This document shows, piece by piece, positions 39,501 to 51,974 of a stretch of 64,000 nucleotides of DNA. Origin of the DNA: Pithys albifrons albifrons. Taxonomy: Eukaryota > Chordata > Aves > Passeriformes > Thamnophilidae. The position numbers and the translations under genes are program-made. The stretch lies in the NCBI RefSeq assembly GCF_047495875.1, contig NC_092463.1, forward strand, positions 21,379,224-21,443,223. Reading direction: 5' to 3'. Position 1 is the stretch's first letter. Each line of letters begins with the position of its first letter. Under the pieces are notes generated by a model, which saw nothing but the letters and a program-made list of their open reading frames with translations, was not told the origin of the DNA and ran no database searches.

Positions 39501-40218
39501 AAGGAATTTACTTTGCAGGTTTATTTTTGTGTGTAACTGCATCCCACAACTCATGTGAAATTGGTTTTGAGTAATATAGGTGTTAATTTGCTTCTTTTTT
39601 AAAAAATTATTTTCCAGGTATTCTAGAGAATTTCTCAAGTCTGTCATTCTCAGTCAGTTATCTTTTCCACTGGAAAAAAATATACTTTATTCACTCATTG
39701 ATAGGGTTTTCAAGGCCCTTAAATGTTTTTTTTTTCATTTTTCTCTGTAGTGTTTTCATGACTAGCATTGAATCCACGCAATAATAGCATTAAACTGACA
39801 CAATTTTAGAAATTGAAAATACTAAATCTTTGCAGTTGTTTCCCTGCAGATATAAATTTAGTATTAGTTCTTAAAATGAAATGATAGTTTAGACTTTCTG
39901 ATTCCAAATTATTTCAGTAATGGAAAAGTTGTATAAATACTAGGATTCTCAATGTGATGTAAGCTGATGAGTGTAACAGAGTTGAAATGCAGAATCTGAG
40001 ACTTCTATTTACTGCTTTTAAAACACTTTATGGTTCTGCAATTTGTGATACATATTTGCCATGTTCAGAGAAGTGATTGCACTTAACCTAAATATAGAAA
40101 AATTAAATGGAGTTATCATTCAGTAACAGTCTTTCACTGGTTTAAAACTTCAGAGTCTGGGTGTGTTTTAAAAGAACGCACAGAGTGACTTTGTAATCTG
40201 TTTTCCCTTTACCATCAG

Positions 40219-40383
40219 AGGGAACTTTCAGAAGAGAGAAACATAGTCAAGACTCAGTGTCGACAGCTGGAGAAGATAAAAGTTGAGTGTGATAAATTGA
40301 CAGAAGAATTAGCCCAAAATGAAGAAGAAAATATAAAACTAAAACGGAAATGTGAGTTTGTAAAACAAGAACTAGAGAAAAAG
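40219..40383 (+). CDS. CEP128: CEP128 exon (window exon 10)
   Basis: 165 bases, 55 codons, phase 0/0, between accatcag and gtaaag. The translation includes RELSEERNIVKTQCRQLEK, VECDKLTEELAQNEEENIKL and ends KQELEKK. Human CEP128 has CDRLTEELTQNENENKKLKL in the same place, a near-exact anchor. A second AG two bases further (agag) is not used because it would break the frame. The exon is too short to appear as a long open frame but is unambiguous from order, phase and sequence. Confidence 0.96.
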
Positions 40384-41995
40384 GTAAAGTTAACTTGTTT
40401 TAACCGTTGGCCTCTTTGCTGATAAATACCTAAGCTAAATGATGGATTATAGAAATAGATGGTAAATTTAAATTAAAAAAAAATACATGTATGTATTAAA
40501 GAGTATACCCAGTCATACCATAGTACACAGTTTCAATATAAATGAAAGAAGTCAAAACTACTTTGGCTCAATTATGAACTTTGACTCCAAAGATTCACTG
40601 ATACTATTTAGGACTTAAAATATAAATCCTGTTCCTGCCTGATCGGTAACTAGCAAATGTTTAACCTACAACTTCTAGTTGTCTTCACGGTTTTCTTAAA
40701 GTTTCAATGCAGATATAAATCATTTAGAGCTAATTTGAAGTAGATAAGGAGTGTAAGCACAGTAAAACAAATTCTAACTTATGTTGGGAGGGAGGATTTT
40801 TGGTTTTTTTGAAATATGAAGATAGAAAAATCTCAAGCCTGGCATTTCTTTAGCTTATTAAACTATTAGGAACTTATTTAAAAGCTCGGCTTGTGAGACT
40901 AATAAAAAGTACCTCAAATGAAAAATCAAATATGCTTTTTCTAGCTTGGCATTTTAGTGCTATAGTAACTACTATACAGGAAATGTGTTTGTAGGGATGC
41001 ACATAGGCTTCTGTAGTCAGTTGTGAACTAGCCACAACCTTACCTAATGTTGGAAAGATACAGTTTTTAGATCAAGATGATCTTTTATCTCTGAACTGAA
41101 AAAGAATGGACAATCTTTTAAGCATACAATCCTGTGATCTCAACATCTGAAGGTAAATGCAGATGGAGAGTTCTACTTGATTGCCTTAATTGCTTAACTT
41201 AAGGAAATATTTACTATTGTGATTTTATTGTGGATTGTCAAAAGGGGTGTTAGGATTGGGAGAAATAATATTAGCTCTTGAAAAGTCTCACCAGCATACA
41301 GTTGTGGCATTGCAGAGGCCTATTGTGTTACGAAAGAATTATTTTTCTTTTCCATGCCTTTTGTACTTTTAATATAATTCTGTTCTTAGTGCACATATTA
41401 ATTCAAAGAAGCATAGGTATTACAGATAGCTTGGAATTTTTTTTCTTTTTGGGAAAGATGAAGGGGTAGAGAATAATGGTAGAATGTTCAGGTTTTTTCC
41501 TTTTGAGCTTTTCTGAGTCATGAGTGACTTTGTTTTTCCTGTAGGCTCTGGACATAGAATGATAAAGAATGTTGGCAACACTCAGAAAAATCAAGCAGAT
41601 GAGAATTAAAGAATAAAATACTGAGTCATATATTCTGTTTTAGTCCTGGTCTTTGGAAGAGAACTTTGACATCTGATGGACTGTGTTCAATGAATAATGA
41701 GATAATATAGAATAGTGACACTGGAAACATATATAATGCAATCCTATTACTTTAAGAATACTGATGTAGCTCAGAACTGCTATTTCAACTGTCATTTTCA
41801 TAGTAAAGAAATATTAGAATCTGTGCTTTGAAAAAAATTTTATGATTCCTTCAGTTTGAAAAAATATTGTGTAACAACTCAAATATTTCTGTATTCATTA
41901 AATTTAAAAAATCAGACTGCTTATCAGGTATGGGTTTTTCACATTTGTAGATCACCTATATTAAGACCCCCTATTTTGCTAATACAAGTAACACC

Positions 41996-42033
41996 TATAC
42001 ATATCTATATATCTATATCTATATATATATATT
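41996..42033. repeat. (TATC)/(TA)n simple repeat
   Basis: Impure tatatc and tata repeats directly abutting the 5' edge of the CR1 fragment that follows. Confidence 0.85.
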
Positions 42034-42316
42034 CACAACCTCCTGAAAGGAGGTAGCAAGCAGACTGTTGGTCTCTTCTCAAGTACCAAATAATAGGACA
42101 AGAGGAAATAGCCTCAAGATGTGTCGGGAGAGATTTAGATTGGATATTAGGAAAAATTTATTCACACATTGGAACAGGCTGCCCACGGAAGTGATTGAGT
42201 CACCATCCCTGGAGCTATTTAAAAGATGTAGATGTGGTGCTTGGGAGTGGTGGACTTGCAGTGGACTCAATGATCTTGGAGTACTTTTCACATCCGAATA
42301 ATTCTATGATTCCGTA
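42034..42316 (+). mobile_element. CR1 LINE 3' end, 5'-truncated
   Basis: The sequence follows the CR1 3' end closely: cacaacctcctgaaaggagg, ttggtctcttctc, aataggacaagaggaaat, tttagattggatattagg, aaaatttattcac, cattggaacaggctgccca, aagtgattgagtcaccatcc and a closing attctatgattccgta. In the frame at 42068-42301 the decayed C-terminal block of ORF2 is visible (NRTRGNSLKMCRERFRLDIR). An internal gap before cattggaacagg removes the usual GLUE-like VTEH segment. Confidence 0.93.
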
Positions 42317-43263
42317 TGTATCGCATTCACAGAACTTTTGTATTAGACTTTATGTAGCTCCGCACTGGTGTCTTATAAGAGCAGTGTGTGAAGATTTCTG
42401 ACAAATACACTTTAAACAGTTGTACCTTGTCATTGTGAAGGTCCACAATTAAAACAAAATTCAAAATCATTCTTGCTCTTCTCACCATTCTTGGTGCACT
42501 TGCACACACTGAAATGTGGCAGTTCAAGTGTTTGCCCTTTGCTGCATTACATCCTAATCTCAGCAGTAGGCAGGTTTGTTTCAATTTCACTTTTTCTCTC
42601 AAGATAAGTGTTTTATTTTAATGTTAATTGCAATACATAGTTCAATATTTTGTATAATCCAACAGCAGTTTTGTTCAGTTTTACATGGTGGCTCTCTCAT
42701 AAATCTAAAAAAAGTGAATCTAATTTTAAAAACATATTTATTGAGCATATTTATTGAACTTTTTGACATTACATGGTAAAATAAAATGCTTTCCTCAGTG
42801 CTACTCATTGTCCTGTGAGATATTCTTTGAGTAGTTTTCCTGGGAGCATACTGCCTGCCTATAAAATTTACCTTCAGGGATCTCTTTTCTGATGATAGAG
42901 ATTAGATGCCTGTAACTGGTTCATGGCAAAAAATAATAGATCTTTATTATGGGCTTGCTTTCTACACGTGAGAAGGGGATTTGTAATAGAATGTATGTTT
43001 TTGACTCTGAAAGTAAGCTTTATGATAGTTGAGTTTGTACTTGGTAGCAATTTCTTCATAACTGATTTGCAAGATAATAATGAGAATCAAGAGAGGAACT
43101 TATGAGTGCTCTTAGAAGGTGTTATTTTTCTATGACAAGGAATTGAACTTTGCATGAGTGAGTACAGTGTGATTATAAGATGGAAAGATACATTGCTAAT
43201 GATGTAGGTTATATTACTAATGGAGTAATTTCTCTTTGTTTTGTTTTTCCTCTTTCACTCCAG

Positions 43264-43437
43264 GAAAAACAGATCAGCAATGAAGATCATTTAAGAAAGA
43301 TGAGTGAGGCCAGACTGCAGTTTAAGGATCAGCTGCGTCACTTAGAAATGGAACAGCAATCCATTCTCTCCATCATTGGAAGGGAAATTGATTCTGCGTG
43401 TAAAATCTTTTCTCGGGACTCCATGGAGCAATTCAAA
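43264..43437 (+). CDS. CEP128: CEP128 exon (window exon 11)
   Basis: 174 bases, 58 codons, phase 0/0, between ctttcactccag and gtaatt. The translation starts EKQISNEDHLRKMSEARLQF, continues KDQLRHLEMEQQSILSIIGR and ends EIDSACKIFSRDSMEQFK. The human block is EKHISIEEEHLRRMEEARLQLKDQLLCLETEQESILGVIGKEIDAACKTFSKDSVEKLK-like, so this is strongly conserved. The SILSIIGREIDSACKIFSRD part has fewer charged residues and may form a distinct folded segment. An open frame around it runs from 43180 to 43545, but the parts outside the splice sites have no similarity. Confidence 0.97.
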
Positions 43438-44972
43438 GTAATTCTAAGTTTTGATTATGCTGCAGATTTTGTTATTGATGAAATTTGTAGCAGAACTTGT
43501 ATTCATTGTTGTCACCTATCATTTAACTGTATATATAATTTGTGAACGGTGAAATTATGGCTGTTTAGCTGGTAGAGAGTGACATTGCTACGCATTAGAA
43601 TATGAGGAAGATTTGTCCATGTATTATCAGTACTACTTTCTTTTGCCATTTATTTTAATAGTTCTCCTTACTTTACAGCAGCCAGAATTTTGAGGCAGGT
43701 TTTCCTAGGCCATGTTCCTAGAGTTGGGAAGTACCCAAGGAAGATCTAAAATGCTTTTAAAATTGGAGGGAAATGAAAGAAAGGTTTTTTAAAAAAATCA
43801 TTTAGATGCTTTGTCTTTCAAGTAGAGAAGTAAATGCTGGAAATGAAAAGAATTTATAACCTCCTCCTTTAGGGAGCAAGTCCTTATATTCAGAAAACTC
43901 AGACTCAAATTTTCAGAAACTGGTAGCTATCTGTAACTTTTTCTTCCGCTATTTTACTACTACTTCTGCAATCCCTGTCTCCCTCTAGCTTTCCTCCTGA
44001 GAATTCTTGTTTGCTCACCAGGTAGAGAAACCTCTCTTCTCCCTCCACATGACTACATGACTAATCCTCTTAAATCAACACTGTACATTGAATAAACAAA
44101 GCAGTCTGACTCAGCTTATCGCCATACTCGGTAGCATTATGGGCACTCACAAGTGCTTGACCCAGTGGCTTTTTAGCCTTAGCTGTAACCCCAGAGTACA
44201 CTCAGATTACATATTTTTCTGACTTGTTATTGAAACAGAGGATACTTTGTGGTTCCTGATCACTTGACTGGGCTGGGCTGCTTTTGAAATAGGAACTTTT
44301 CACTAGTTCTCCACTTAAGTATGGAACTGGGATGTTGCACCACAAAATCAGATGAGAATTCTAAGAAAATGTATTTGATAAACAAGCTTTCTCCTCTGTA
44401 TTCTTACAGTCTTTTTTTTAATGAAGTGTTTGTGATCTACTGTAGTTGCCAGATTCTTGATCATTGAACCATGGCTTCTTGGACTTGCTTCCTATCTCAC
44501 GCAGAGTCTTTGGCTTCTGGATAAAGTTTTGCAGATCCCTGTTGACACAATTCTTATTTATCCTTCTTAACTTTTAATCACTGGCAAACTTAAACCAGTT
44601 TTGAATCTGAATTTTTAAATAGACATCTAATGTGGAAACAAACAGTTTTGTGGTGCCTGGTATGTTTTGGTTGTTTTTTTTTTAAAGGTAAGAAGGTTTT
44701 TTTTGCTATATTTTCCTCTGCCCAGATATTGGCAAGGTTTCTAAAAGGTTTCATGCAAGTTCTTTACTTCAAGAAATTGCCACTGCAACTGAGGTGAACA
44801 GGGAGGATTTGATGGATTAACACTTGTATTCATAGAAATTAAACACTAGGCTTAAGGTTTCCTGATAAAAAATGATTTGTATTTGAATTTCCAGTAAGCA
44901 GCAAACACTTTCTTCTTTCTGTGCCTAATTCCCATTTTTTTGTCTATTTCTTTCTCTCATACTTTTCCATAG
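43438..44972 (+). other. CEP128: CEP128 intron
   Basis: Intron of 1535 bases, phase 0. No repeat or gene recognised; ends in cttttccatag. Confidence 0.85.
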
Positions 44973-45032
44973 GCAATATCACTCACACCAACAGTGCCGA
45001 ATGATCCTCATCGCTGGTTAGCAGAAACAAAG
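44973..45032 (+). CDS. CEP128: CEP128 exon (window exon 12, small)
   Basis: 60 bases, 20 codons, phase 0/0, between tccatag and gtaata. The frame reads AISLTPTVPNDPHRWLAETK. The DPHRWLAE-x-K motif is identical to vertebrate CEP128, where it precedes TKLQWLCEE, encoded here by the next exon. It is the only proline-containing linker among the visible exons and separates two coiled-coil stretches. A CR1 remnant begins only about 50 bases after the donor. Confidence 0.96.
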
Positions 45033-46412
45033 GTAATAGTCCAACCTCCTGAAATTTTACTGAATAAGCTAATATCCAACAGTTTAGCAGCCTGGAGTAG
45101 TGGGAGGGGTCCCTGCACACGGCAGCAGGTTGAAACTAGATAATCTTTGAGGTTCTTTCCAACCCTAACAATTGAGTGAGTGGATGAGTCTGTGAGTGGA
45201 TGGATCTGATTCAGTTGAAACTGTGTTTGAAAAGGCACTTAAATGGTAAAATGAAAAATACAAAAGCATTTCTTTGGCAGTAATTGTGATATTCCCACAA
45301 TGTTATTTCAACTGATGGAACGATTTTCCAAATTTTTCTATCAACAAGAAGTAGCTGTCCCTCCAGCAAAATAAATAGCAACGTTGTTTTCACAAAAAAA
45401 ATGCACTGAAGTAACTGCAGTGATGGTCTTTGAATTTCTTATCCAATATCTTTTAAAAGAAGTAAGTTTCTCATGATCAAAGTAGATCACAAGAAACTGT
45501 GGAAGACAGCTTCAGCTTTTTCTTTTTTTTTTTCTTCTTATAAAAAGGTCAAAGCCACAGGACAACTGACTTAAGGAAAAAATTATAAATGTTTGCATGT
45601 AATAGAATTTAAGGTTATTGTGTAAGGCTTGTAGACCAAGAAAGACTACCACCATATAGCAGAGATAAGATTGGAACTGAAGGAGAAAGGTTATGCAGGG
45701 AGTATTTTCTTCATTTGAAAAAGTTACACTGACATATTGTTAAAAAGATCTTTCAAAGAGCACCTAAAATCATTTGCATACATTTCTCACCTAAGTTTCT
45801 TTAGCTGCTAGAGGGAAGTCTAGTATGAATGACTCCTTAAAAATCCCACTTCTATTTTCTTTTGTTTTTAAACAGGCAGTGTAAAAGTATTCCATTTGAT
45901 CACTTCTACATTTATTGTATAGATCATGACCTTATTGATGAGCTCTTATTTTTCTCACCTTTATGAACCTTAAATTTTAACCTTTGCTGACCAGAAGGGA
46001 TTGGTGTCACTTTTTTACAATGGATAAATGCCTTAAACTCTGTCAACTTATAATAGACAGAGAAAGGTATTCTAATAGGAAGGAGTATCTCTTTGTGTCT
46101 GTGTGTGCATTAGTTGAATGTGAATTTCCATACCTATCCTAGAAAATTCATGCTTCTGATTTAAAAAGGAATAAAATCATATCAAGGAAAATCAGTGTAT
46201 TGCTTTTTCACATACAATTATCAAGCAACAAATGGTTTTTGATACTGTTGAGGGTCAACATATGTACTCTTAATATGTCAAAATGTCCCCTTATATTATT
46301 TTCAGTAATAGGTGCAAATGACCAATCTGTAACTCCAAAGATAATTCGATCAGTTGTGTCCTCTTATTTTCATTAGAATTCTTTACTTTTTATTGTCCTA
46401 TTTTTAATGTAG
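45033..46412 (+). other. CEP128: CEP128 intron with a CR1 remnant
   Basis: Intron of 1380 bases, phase 0, with a short CR1 3' remnant near its 5' end (about 45085-45174). Nothing else recognised. Confidence 0.85.
45085..45174 (+). mobile_element. CR1 LINE 3' remnant
   Basis: About 90 bases match the extreme 3' part of CR1: ggggtccctgcacacggcag, caggttgaaactagataatc and ttctttccaaccctaacaat. The terminal ATTCTATGA-type octamers are lost or replaced by a gagtgagtggatgag run. The copy is old. Confidence 0.8.
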
Positions 46413-46605
46413 ACTAAGCTTCAGTGGCTGTGTGAGGAGGTAAAGGAGAGAGAAAGTAAGGAAAAAAAGCTGCGATGCTGCTTGGTGCAAAGTCGAGAAC
46501 AACTCAAGCACTTTACACAGATGAAGGAGACTGAACATCACTCTCTCTTTAAACAGATAAAAACCCAAGAAAAAATTCTGGAAGAGGTTCACAGAGAAAA
46601 AAGAG
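46413..46605 (+). CDS. CEP128: CEP128 exon (window exon 13)
   Basis: 193 bases: 64 codons plus one base (phase 1 end), between ttaatgtag and gtatgt. The translation begins TKLQWLCEEVKERESKEKKL and ends KILEEVHREKR; human has TKLQWLCEELKERENREKNL and LLDEIHREKR. The middle part (CCLVQSREQLKHFTQMK) is less conserved. This is the last exon with unambiguous homology. Because it ends in phase 1, the next exon must supply two bases first, which constrains the search for the 3' end. Confidence 0.96.
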
Positions 46606-49600
46606 GTATGTTGATAGTTCCATTTTTGTTAATAAAGGGGAGAAAGAATTAAAAAATTCTACTAGTTATAATTCCTATGGCACGTTCAGATGTATTTTAC
46701 CAAGTAGTTATTGCAAACTGTAGTTTGATAATCTGCTAGTGATAATCAAATAAAAAGGGAAGGGTTTTTTGTTTTCTTTTGCTGGCAAAAAAGCCAAATG
46801 TAATCAACTATATTTCAAACCAGCACAATGGCTGAATAACACAGGAGTTTACATCATGTGCAGTGGATATAAAAATTATTTTTTCACTGTACCATCTGAG
46901 ACATTCCATGACCTGGACGAGGAACTATACAAGAGTCTGAGGCCCTCTGAGTTAGACTGCTGTTTGCATAGCTCACTATGTCATGGTATGATCTTTCATT
47001 GTATTCTATTGCCTCTGTTTTCAAAGGAAGGTGTCACCTCTCAGGTTTTCTTCTTGTGTTTTCTTTAAAAATCTTGTTCTGGCCTTTATTCAGGACTCCA
47101 TGCTGACATGATGGGACAAGATAAGTAGTCTCTTTAATCATTTTATTGTCATTTTTTGTTGATGATGTAGACTCAGATGAGAGTAAGCTTTTACTAAGTA
47201 TAGTTATAGCTTCTTATTGAAAATATTTTATGAAATGTTGTAACAAAAATGGAATGACTACCTGGTTTTGACTGGAACAGAGTTAATTCTCTTCCTAGTA
47301 CCTAGAACATGTGGTGTTCTGGATTTGGTATGAAAATGATGCTGATAACACGCTGATGGTTTAGTTGTTGCACCTGAAATCAAGGACTTTTCAGTTTCCC
47401 ATGCTCTGACAATGAGCAAGTTCACAAGCAGCTGGGAAGGAGCATGGCCAGGACAGCTGACCCAAACTGGCCAGAGGGGTATTTCGTACCAGGGAACATA
47501 ATTTCCAGTATTATGGGAGAGTTTTTTCTTCTCTCCCTTTTCATTGCAATTATATTATTTTTATTTTATTTTGGTTTATTATTGTAGTTTATTTTTATTG
47601 TTTAATTATTATTCAGTTTTATTTCAATTCTTAAACTGTTCTTATCCCATTGATTTTAGCTTCTTTCTGATTCTCTTCTCTATTCCACCAAGGGAGGTGT
47701 ATGTGTATGAGCAATTGTGTGCATGGTACTTAGTTACTATCTGAGATTAAATCACCACCACAACAGCAATAATAAATAAAAATATTCTTGTAAATATTTT
47801 ATAGAACGCTCCAGGTTATTTGTTTTAAAATAATAATATTCTGTGAAGATTTTCTTCCTCCACTTACAAAGAACTTAGAAAGAGAGTATGTTTTGATCTT
47901 TCAGGCTTGAATGTTTCTATTGTTATCCTTCATTTGTTGAAAAAGATTGCACCTAGACCTTGATACGACAATAATAGTGCTTTGGTAATCATATATGTAA
48001 ATAATTATCTGCTAAGATGATCTCCCTGAGGCCTTATTTGCCTTTTTAAATTTAAGTGCATTGGAAATAAAGCAAATCTTATTTAATTCTCGATTCTATT
48101 AGACCTTGTTTGGTTTAGTCTTTGTGGCACAATTCACAGCCTGCATTTAAATTTCAAGCTATAAGTAAAGTTATCATGGGAAATTGTTGAAAGAGTGGTA
48201 AGTAGTAATGCTCTTCACTGAGCAGAATAAATAGGATGTAATTTCATACCTTCTATTTATAGGGGCCATTCCTTTTTTTTCCCTACAAGTCTGTTCAGTT
48301 CTATTTATTAGTTCACATACTACAACTTTTGCTGTTTTAAGTCCTGCTCTGTCTCTACTTCTGGAGATGGATATTCATTAAAAGTAGGTAAGAAAAAAGA
48401 AATAACAGCTACGCAGTTGTTAAAATTTTCTATGTAACTGAAAACAGTAAACATTCTTTTAAATTTAACCAAATACAGGGTGACTTAAAAAGTGCAGACC
48501 AGTGTTAGGTTTAAAGCTTCGAGTGAGGACACACACACATGCTAAGGATCCAGCGCCGCATGGGTATAGAGACAGCAACAAAGGAAGATAGGTAACTTTG
48601 GCTGCTGTTGGTGGATTTTCCCAAAATATCCTCCTTGCTGTCTTCATTTAAAAGTATTTTAAAAGATTAATTTTTGTTTTTAATTTTGTTTCTGATTTAA
48701 GTAATGATAATGCAATTTACTGTTTTATAGGGAAATAGGGAGTCACCACCTTATTTTCTCTTTACACTCCACATTTTTTTTAATGAGATAATTTGAAAGC
48801 TGGTCATGTACGGTGGTGATTGGTGGGATGATTTTTGATGGGTTGTTTTGTTTTTGTGGTTTTGGTTTGGTTTGGGTTTTTTTGGTTTTTTTTCTTTGGA
48901 CACTGACATGAAAACAGTGTTGGAGAAGCAGGGACTTCCAATTGCAGAGCCAATTACTTATGTACACAATTAAGAACAGTCTTCATGTGTGTAAATTTAT
49001 GATTCACTTTGTCACGTTCTAGTTTGATTAGATCTCAGCAGGTTTTGTGCATACAGTTGAAGTTATGATGTGGCCAGTGTACGTACTTAGTTTTAGCCCT
49101 GGAGTGTCACAGGCCTTCCAGCAGTGGGTCCGCTACTCTTAATAGTATTCAAGACTTTAGAATGAATAATTAGAGACAGGGAAATAAAAAATACATCTGA
49201 GTCCGACTTCCTGGTATGTCACTCATTTGATAAGATAGCTGGTAATTACCAAATAACTGATAGGTGTAACAGAAGCCACAGTATGGTGTTATCTGTATAG
49301 CTTTCCACATGGGACTGGGCAGGAAAACACTAATGTGATAATTAAGTATAAGAACTATAAATTAGAGTAAGGAATGTCTTACTTTGACTGACAGAGGGAT
49401 AGTTGGTGCTATTTCAGAGATGTTGGTTTGCAGACTCGCTTGTCTTCATGAGTGAGCTTAGTATGAAGAGTAGGAGTATGATAATAATAATTGGAGCCTT
49501 AAAAAAAATTGGTGACTTTGTTGGTACACAGGAAGTGGAGTAGCATGGAATAATTTAATTTCACTTACCTGATGCCAATAAAGGAGATTTTATGCATTAT

Positions 49601-51186
49601 TTATTTTTTACCACTTCTATACCCATTCTGAATTTGAAGCCAGAATCAGAAATCCATAATAATGTTCACAAACATTGAACAAAGTATTGAGATATTTTTA
49701 TTAGTGCACTAATGAGCAGGTTGGCTTGATATTCAATATAATTTTCTTGCATCACTGAATTAAATGACAGCACATGCAACAATGTATCCAACAATAATGT
49801 AGTTATAATCTACATGTGAATTTAATTGGTTTGTTTCACAGTCATGTCAACAGAGATAGTTTTATATATTTGAAAATTATGACTTTCATTGCACCAAATC
49901 AGGGTTTTTTTATGAGTTATAGAAGATAAATAATAGAACATATGTCTGTTTATGTGAGTTCTGAGTACTATTGTTCATGAAGTCATATATTAAAAATGCT
50001 TATAAAGGGTTTTTTATTAAAAAAAAAGCTGTAAGACCAAGTGTGTCTGGTTTTATTTTTTCAGTTAGTACTGTTTCCTACTGAATGAAAAGCCCAGGCT
50101 TAATTAATATGCTACTGGTAGAATGTAAACGTGTAAATTGTTTAATGGGTAAATTACTTGGACATGTAAATTGGAAAAGCTGCTTTCCCGAAGGGGAATG
50201 AAAAGCCCACAGGTAATAGCATAAAAAGGATGTTAAGCCAAAAGGAGAAAGCAGTCCATCAAAATGATAAAAAACTTAAATTAAGGATACAGAATGCTGG
50301 TTGGCTATTGTTACTTAAACATAAAAAAAGGAAGAAGTAGTTACACAATACTAAGACACTCAGTAGTGCAACTATGGGGAAACTCCAAGTGCAGGAATAA
50401 AGCAAAAGCAAAATGTATTTAATTGATAAAAAAGCCTTTTACTTTTTTTTTTTAACATCAACATATACTTTACAGTATTGCTGAATAAATGGATATTCAG
50501 TCAAATTTAAACAAATGGATGAAAATATTTTCTGCTGCATTTGGAATGATGCAGGTTTTAGAACATTTTATCAGGGCCAGTGAATAGGCATGAATATCCA
50601 TGGATGTGACTGACTGTTCCCACTGATATAAACCACTTGTCTGAGTACCTGACATAGTCTGAAAGTACTCAATTAATTTAAGTTTACGTAAATCAAAACC
50701 TGTGAAAATGACACTGAGAAACTGTATTCTCAAGAAATTACTTTGTTTATTTCCTTTCAATGGATCTGATATTATAGTTTATTCAGGTTTTTCAGGGTGA
50801 AAGAGTAAAAATAGAGATTTTTGGGGGACATACCAAAAGTAAGTATTATGAATATGTAAATTGATTTATTGATGAACACATTTAAGGACTTTTTATAAGC
50901 CTAAATTGGTCTACTAAAACTTTTAACTGTGTAGTTTTTTTGTCTTTTCCCTTCACTAAGGCATTTGTAAATATCTAGGGTATTGTAGGTTTTTGAAGCC
51001 TCCTTATGAGTTTCTAAGTACAAGTGTTAACATTATCACGGTCCTACCTGTGATGGTATAAACTGGCTGCCCATGTGGTATAATCCTGGCAAATACAAGT
51101 AAGCTAACATGAAGATTAATGAATGAGGGAATAGAGAATGAAGGCAAATACAGTAATGTAGCATAGAGTTTCAGTATTGTTTACAG
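46606..51186 (+). other. CEP128: CEP128 intron with a solo LTR
   Basis: Intron of 4.6 kb, phase 1, if the proposed exon 14 is correct. It contains a solo LTR (about 47263-47762) and an unexplained 99-codon open frame at 46769-47068 (see findings). A T/G-rich low-complexity stretch lies near 48840-48900. The rest shows nothing recognised. Confidence 0.65.
47263..47762 (+). mobile_element. Solo LTR, avian ERVL-like endogenous retrovirus
   Basis: The block starts TGGTTTTGACTGGAACAG and ends near aaatcaccaccaca, with the typical internal sequence of a common bird ERVL-type LTR: acagagttaattctcttcct, aaggagcatggccaggacag, ctgacccaaactggccagag and gggtatttcgtacc. A T/A-rich stretch (47540-47640) and ttcttaaactgttcttatcc follow. 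No internal retroviral genes flank it, so it is a solo LTR left by recombination. It carries many substitutions and no clear target-site duplication, so it is old. Family assignment is from memory of the consensus. Confidence 0.8.
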
Positions 51187-51329
51187 AGCAGCGGAAGTTT
51201 CATGGTTATCTGGTTATGCTTCAAGATCAGCTACAGTTGTCTTCCCTTTTTGATAAGCATATCATGCTGGAGAGTTTAAAAATTGAGAAGTCTAGCAATA
51301 TCTATAAAAACAGAAGTACTGAAGATGAT
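51187..51329 (+). CDS. CEP128: Probable CEP128 exon (window exon 14, divergent C-terminal part)
   Basis: This 143-base stretch follows a good acceptor (tattgtttacag) and precedes a consensus donor (gtgagt). Its first two bases complete the split codon of exon 13 to give glutamate, and the remaining 47 codons are open, ending in phase 0. The translation begins QRKFHGYLVMLQDQLQLSSL and contains MLESLKIEK. Human CEP128 after HREKR has ETQRK, then LQD and HLESVPEK in the same order, so short motifs agree with small gaps, but overall identity is low. The case rests on phase, splice sites and motif order; chance is not excluded. Confidence 0.62.
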
Positions 51330-51974
51330 GTGAGTTCTGATTTCTGGCTTGCAGGTTTGTACTTTATATACAGTTCACTATTTAACAAGATATATGTCTA
51401 GCATGCTACACAATGGGATGTTTCAGTAAGTAACAACTTGGATAAAAATTAAAATTTCGTAGATTTCTTTTCTTAAAGTGATTTTGGTCTCACAATGAAA
51501 TTTATTTCAATAGCATTACTCTAGGTATTCAATTAATAAAATGGACAAAGGTCTGGGGAAACTGAAGGTATAAATTCCAGTTTCTTAACTGAGTTTCATT
51601 GGCATTCTGGAAGCACTGATCATGCCATGGTGTTCTTACAGATCTGTTTAAAAATTAATTTAGGTAATAAGGATTTTATTTTTATTGTATTTTTAGTACC
51701 ATACTTGGAATTGCACCCAAGACTTGGCCCACATTTCTTTCATTTGTTGCATTTTATGTGGTCTAGCCAGACTGCATAGTCTGAAACGCTTATCATTCAA
51801 ATCAGTGAAAGTCTATGTTTGGTCCTGGGAGCAGCCATTGGTATTATAGAGTTAGATATACTTTAGTTGCTTTTCCAAGAAAATCTTCTTGGCATGTATT
51901 GACATATATAGAAGATGGGCATAATGTGTATGTAGTGGAGAGATGTGGAGTCTTCACAGTTTTTTTTCTTTCAG
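51330..51974 (+). other. CEP128: Putative CEP128 intron
   Basis: 645 bases between the proposed exon 14 donor and a strong acceptor with a long pyrimidine tract (ttttttttctttcag). No repeat recognised. Confidence 0.4.

Larger units (their letters stand above)
34545..40218 (+). other. CEP128: CEP128 intron with a split CR1 copy
   Basis: Intron of 5.7 kb, phase 0. It contains a CR1 copy from about 34835 to 36580 that is interrupted by a 376-bp insert (35166-35541). The remainder (36.6-40.2 kb) is AT-rich and shows nothing recognised. Confidence 0.85.
40384..43263 (+). other. CEP128: CEP128 intron with a CR1 3' end
   Basis: Intron of 2.9 kb, phase 0. It contains a short TA/TATC-rich microsatellite (about 41996-42033) that leads directly into a CR1 3' end (about 42034-42316). 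The rest shows nothing recognised. Confidence 0.85.

Noticed and set aside
43180..43545. Extended coding region around exon 11
   Set aside because: Sequence outside 43264-43437 lies beyond consensus splice sites and has no match in CEP128.
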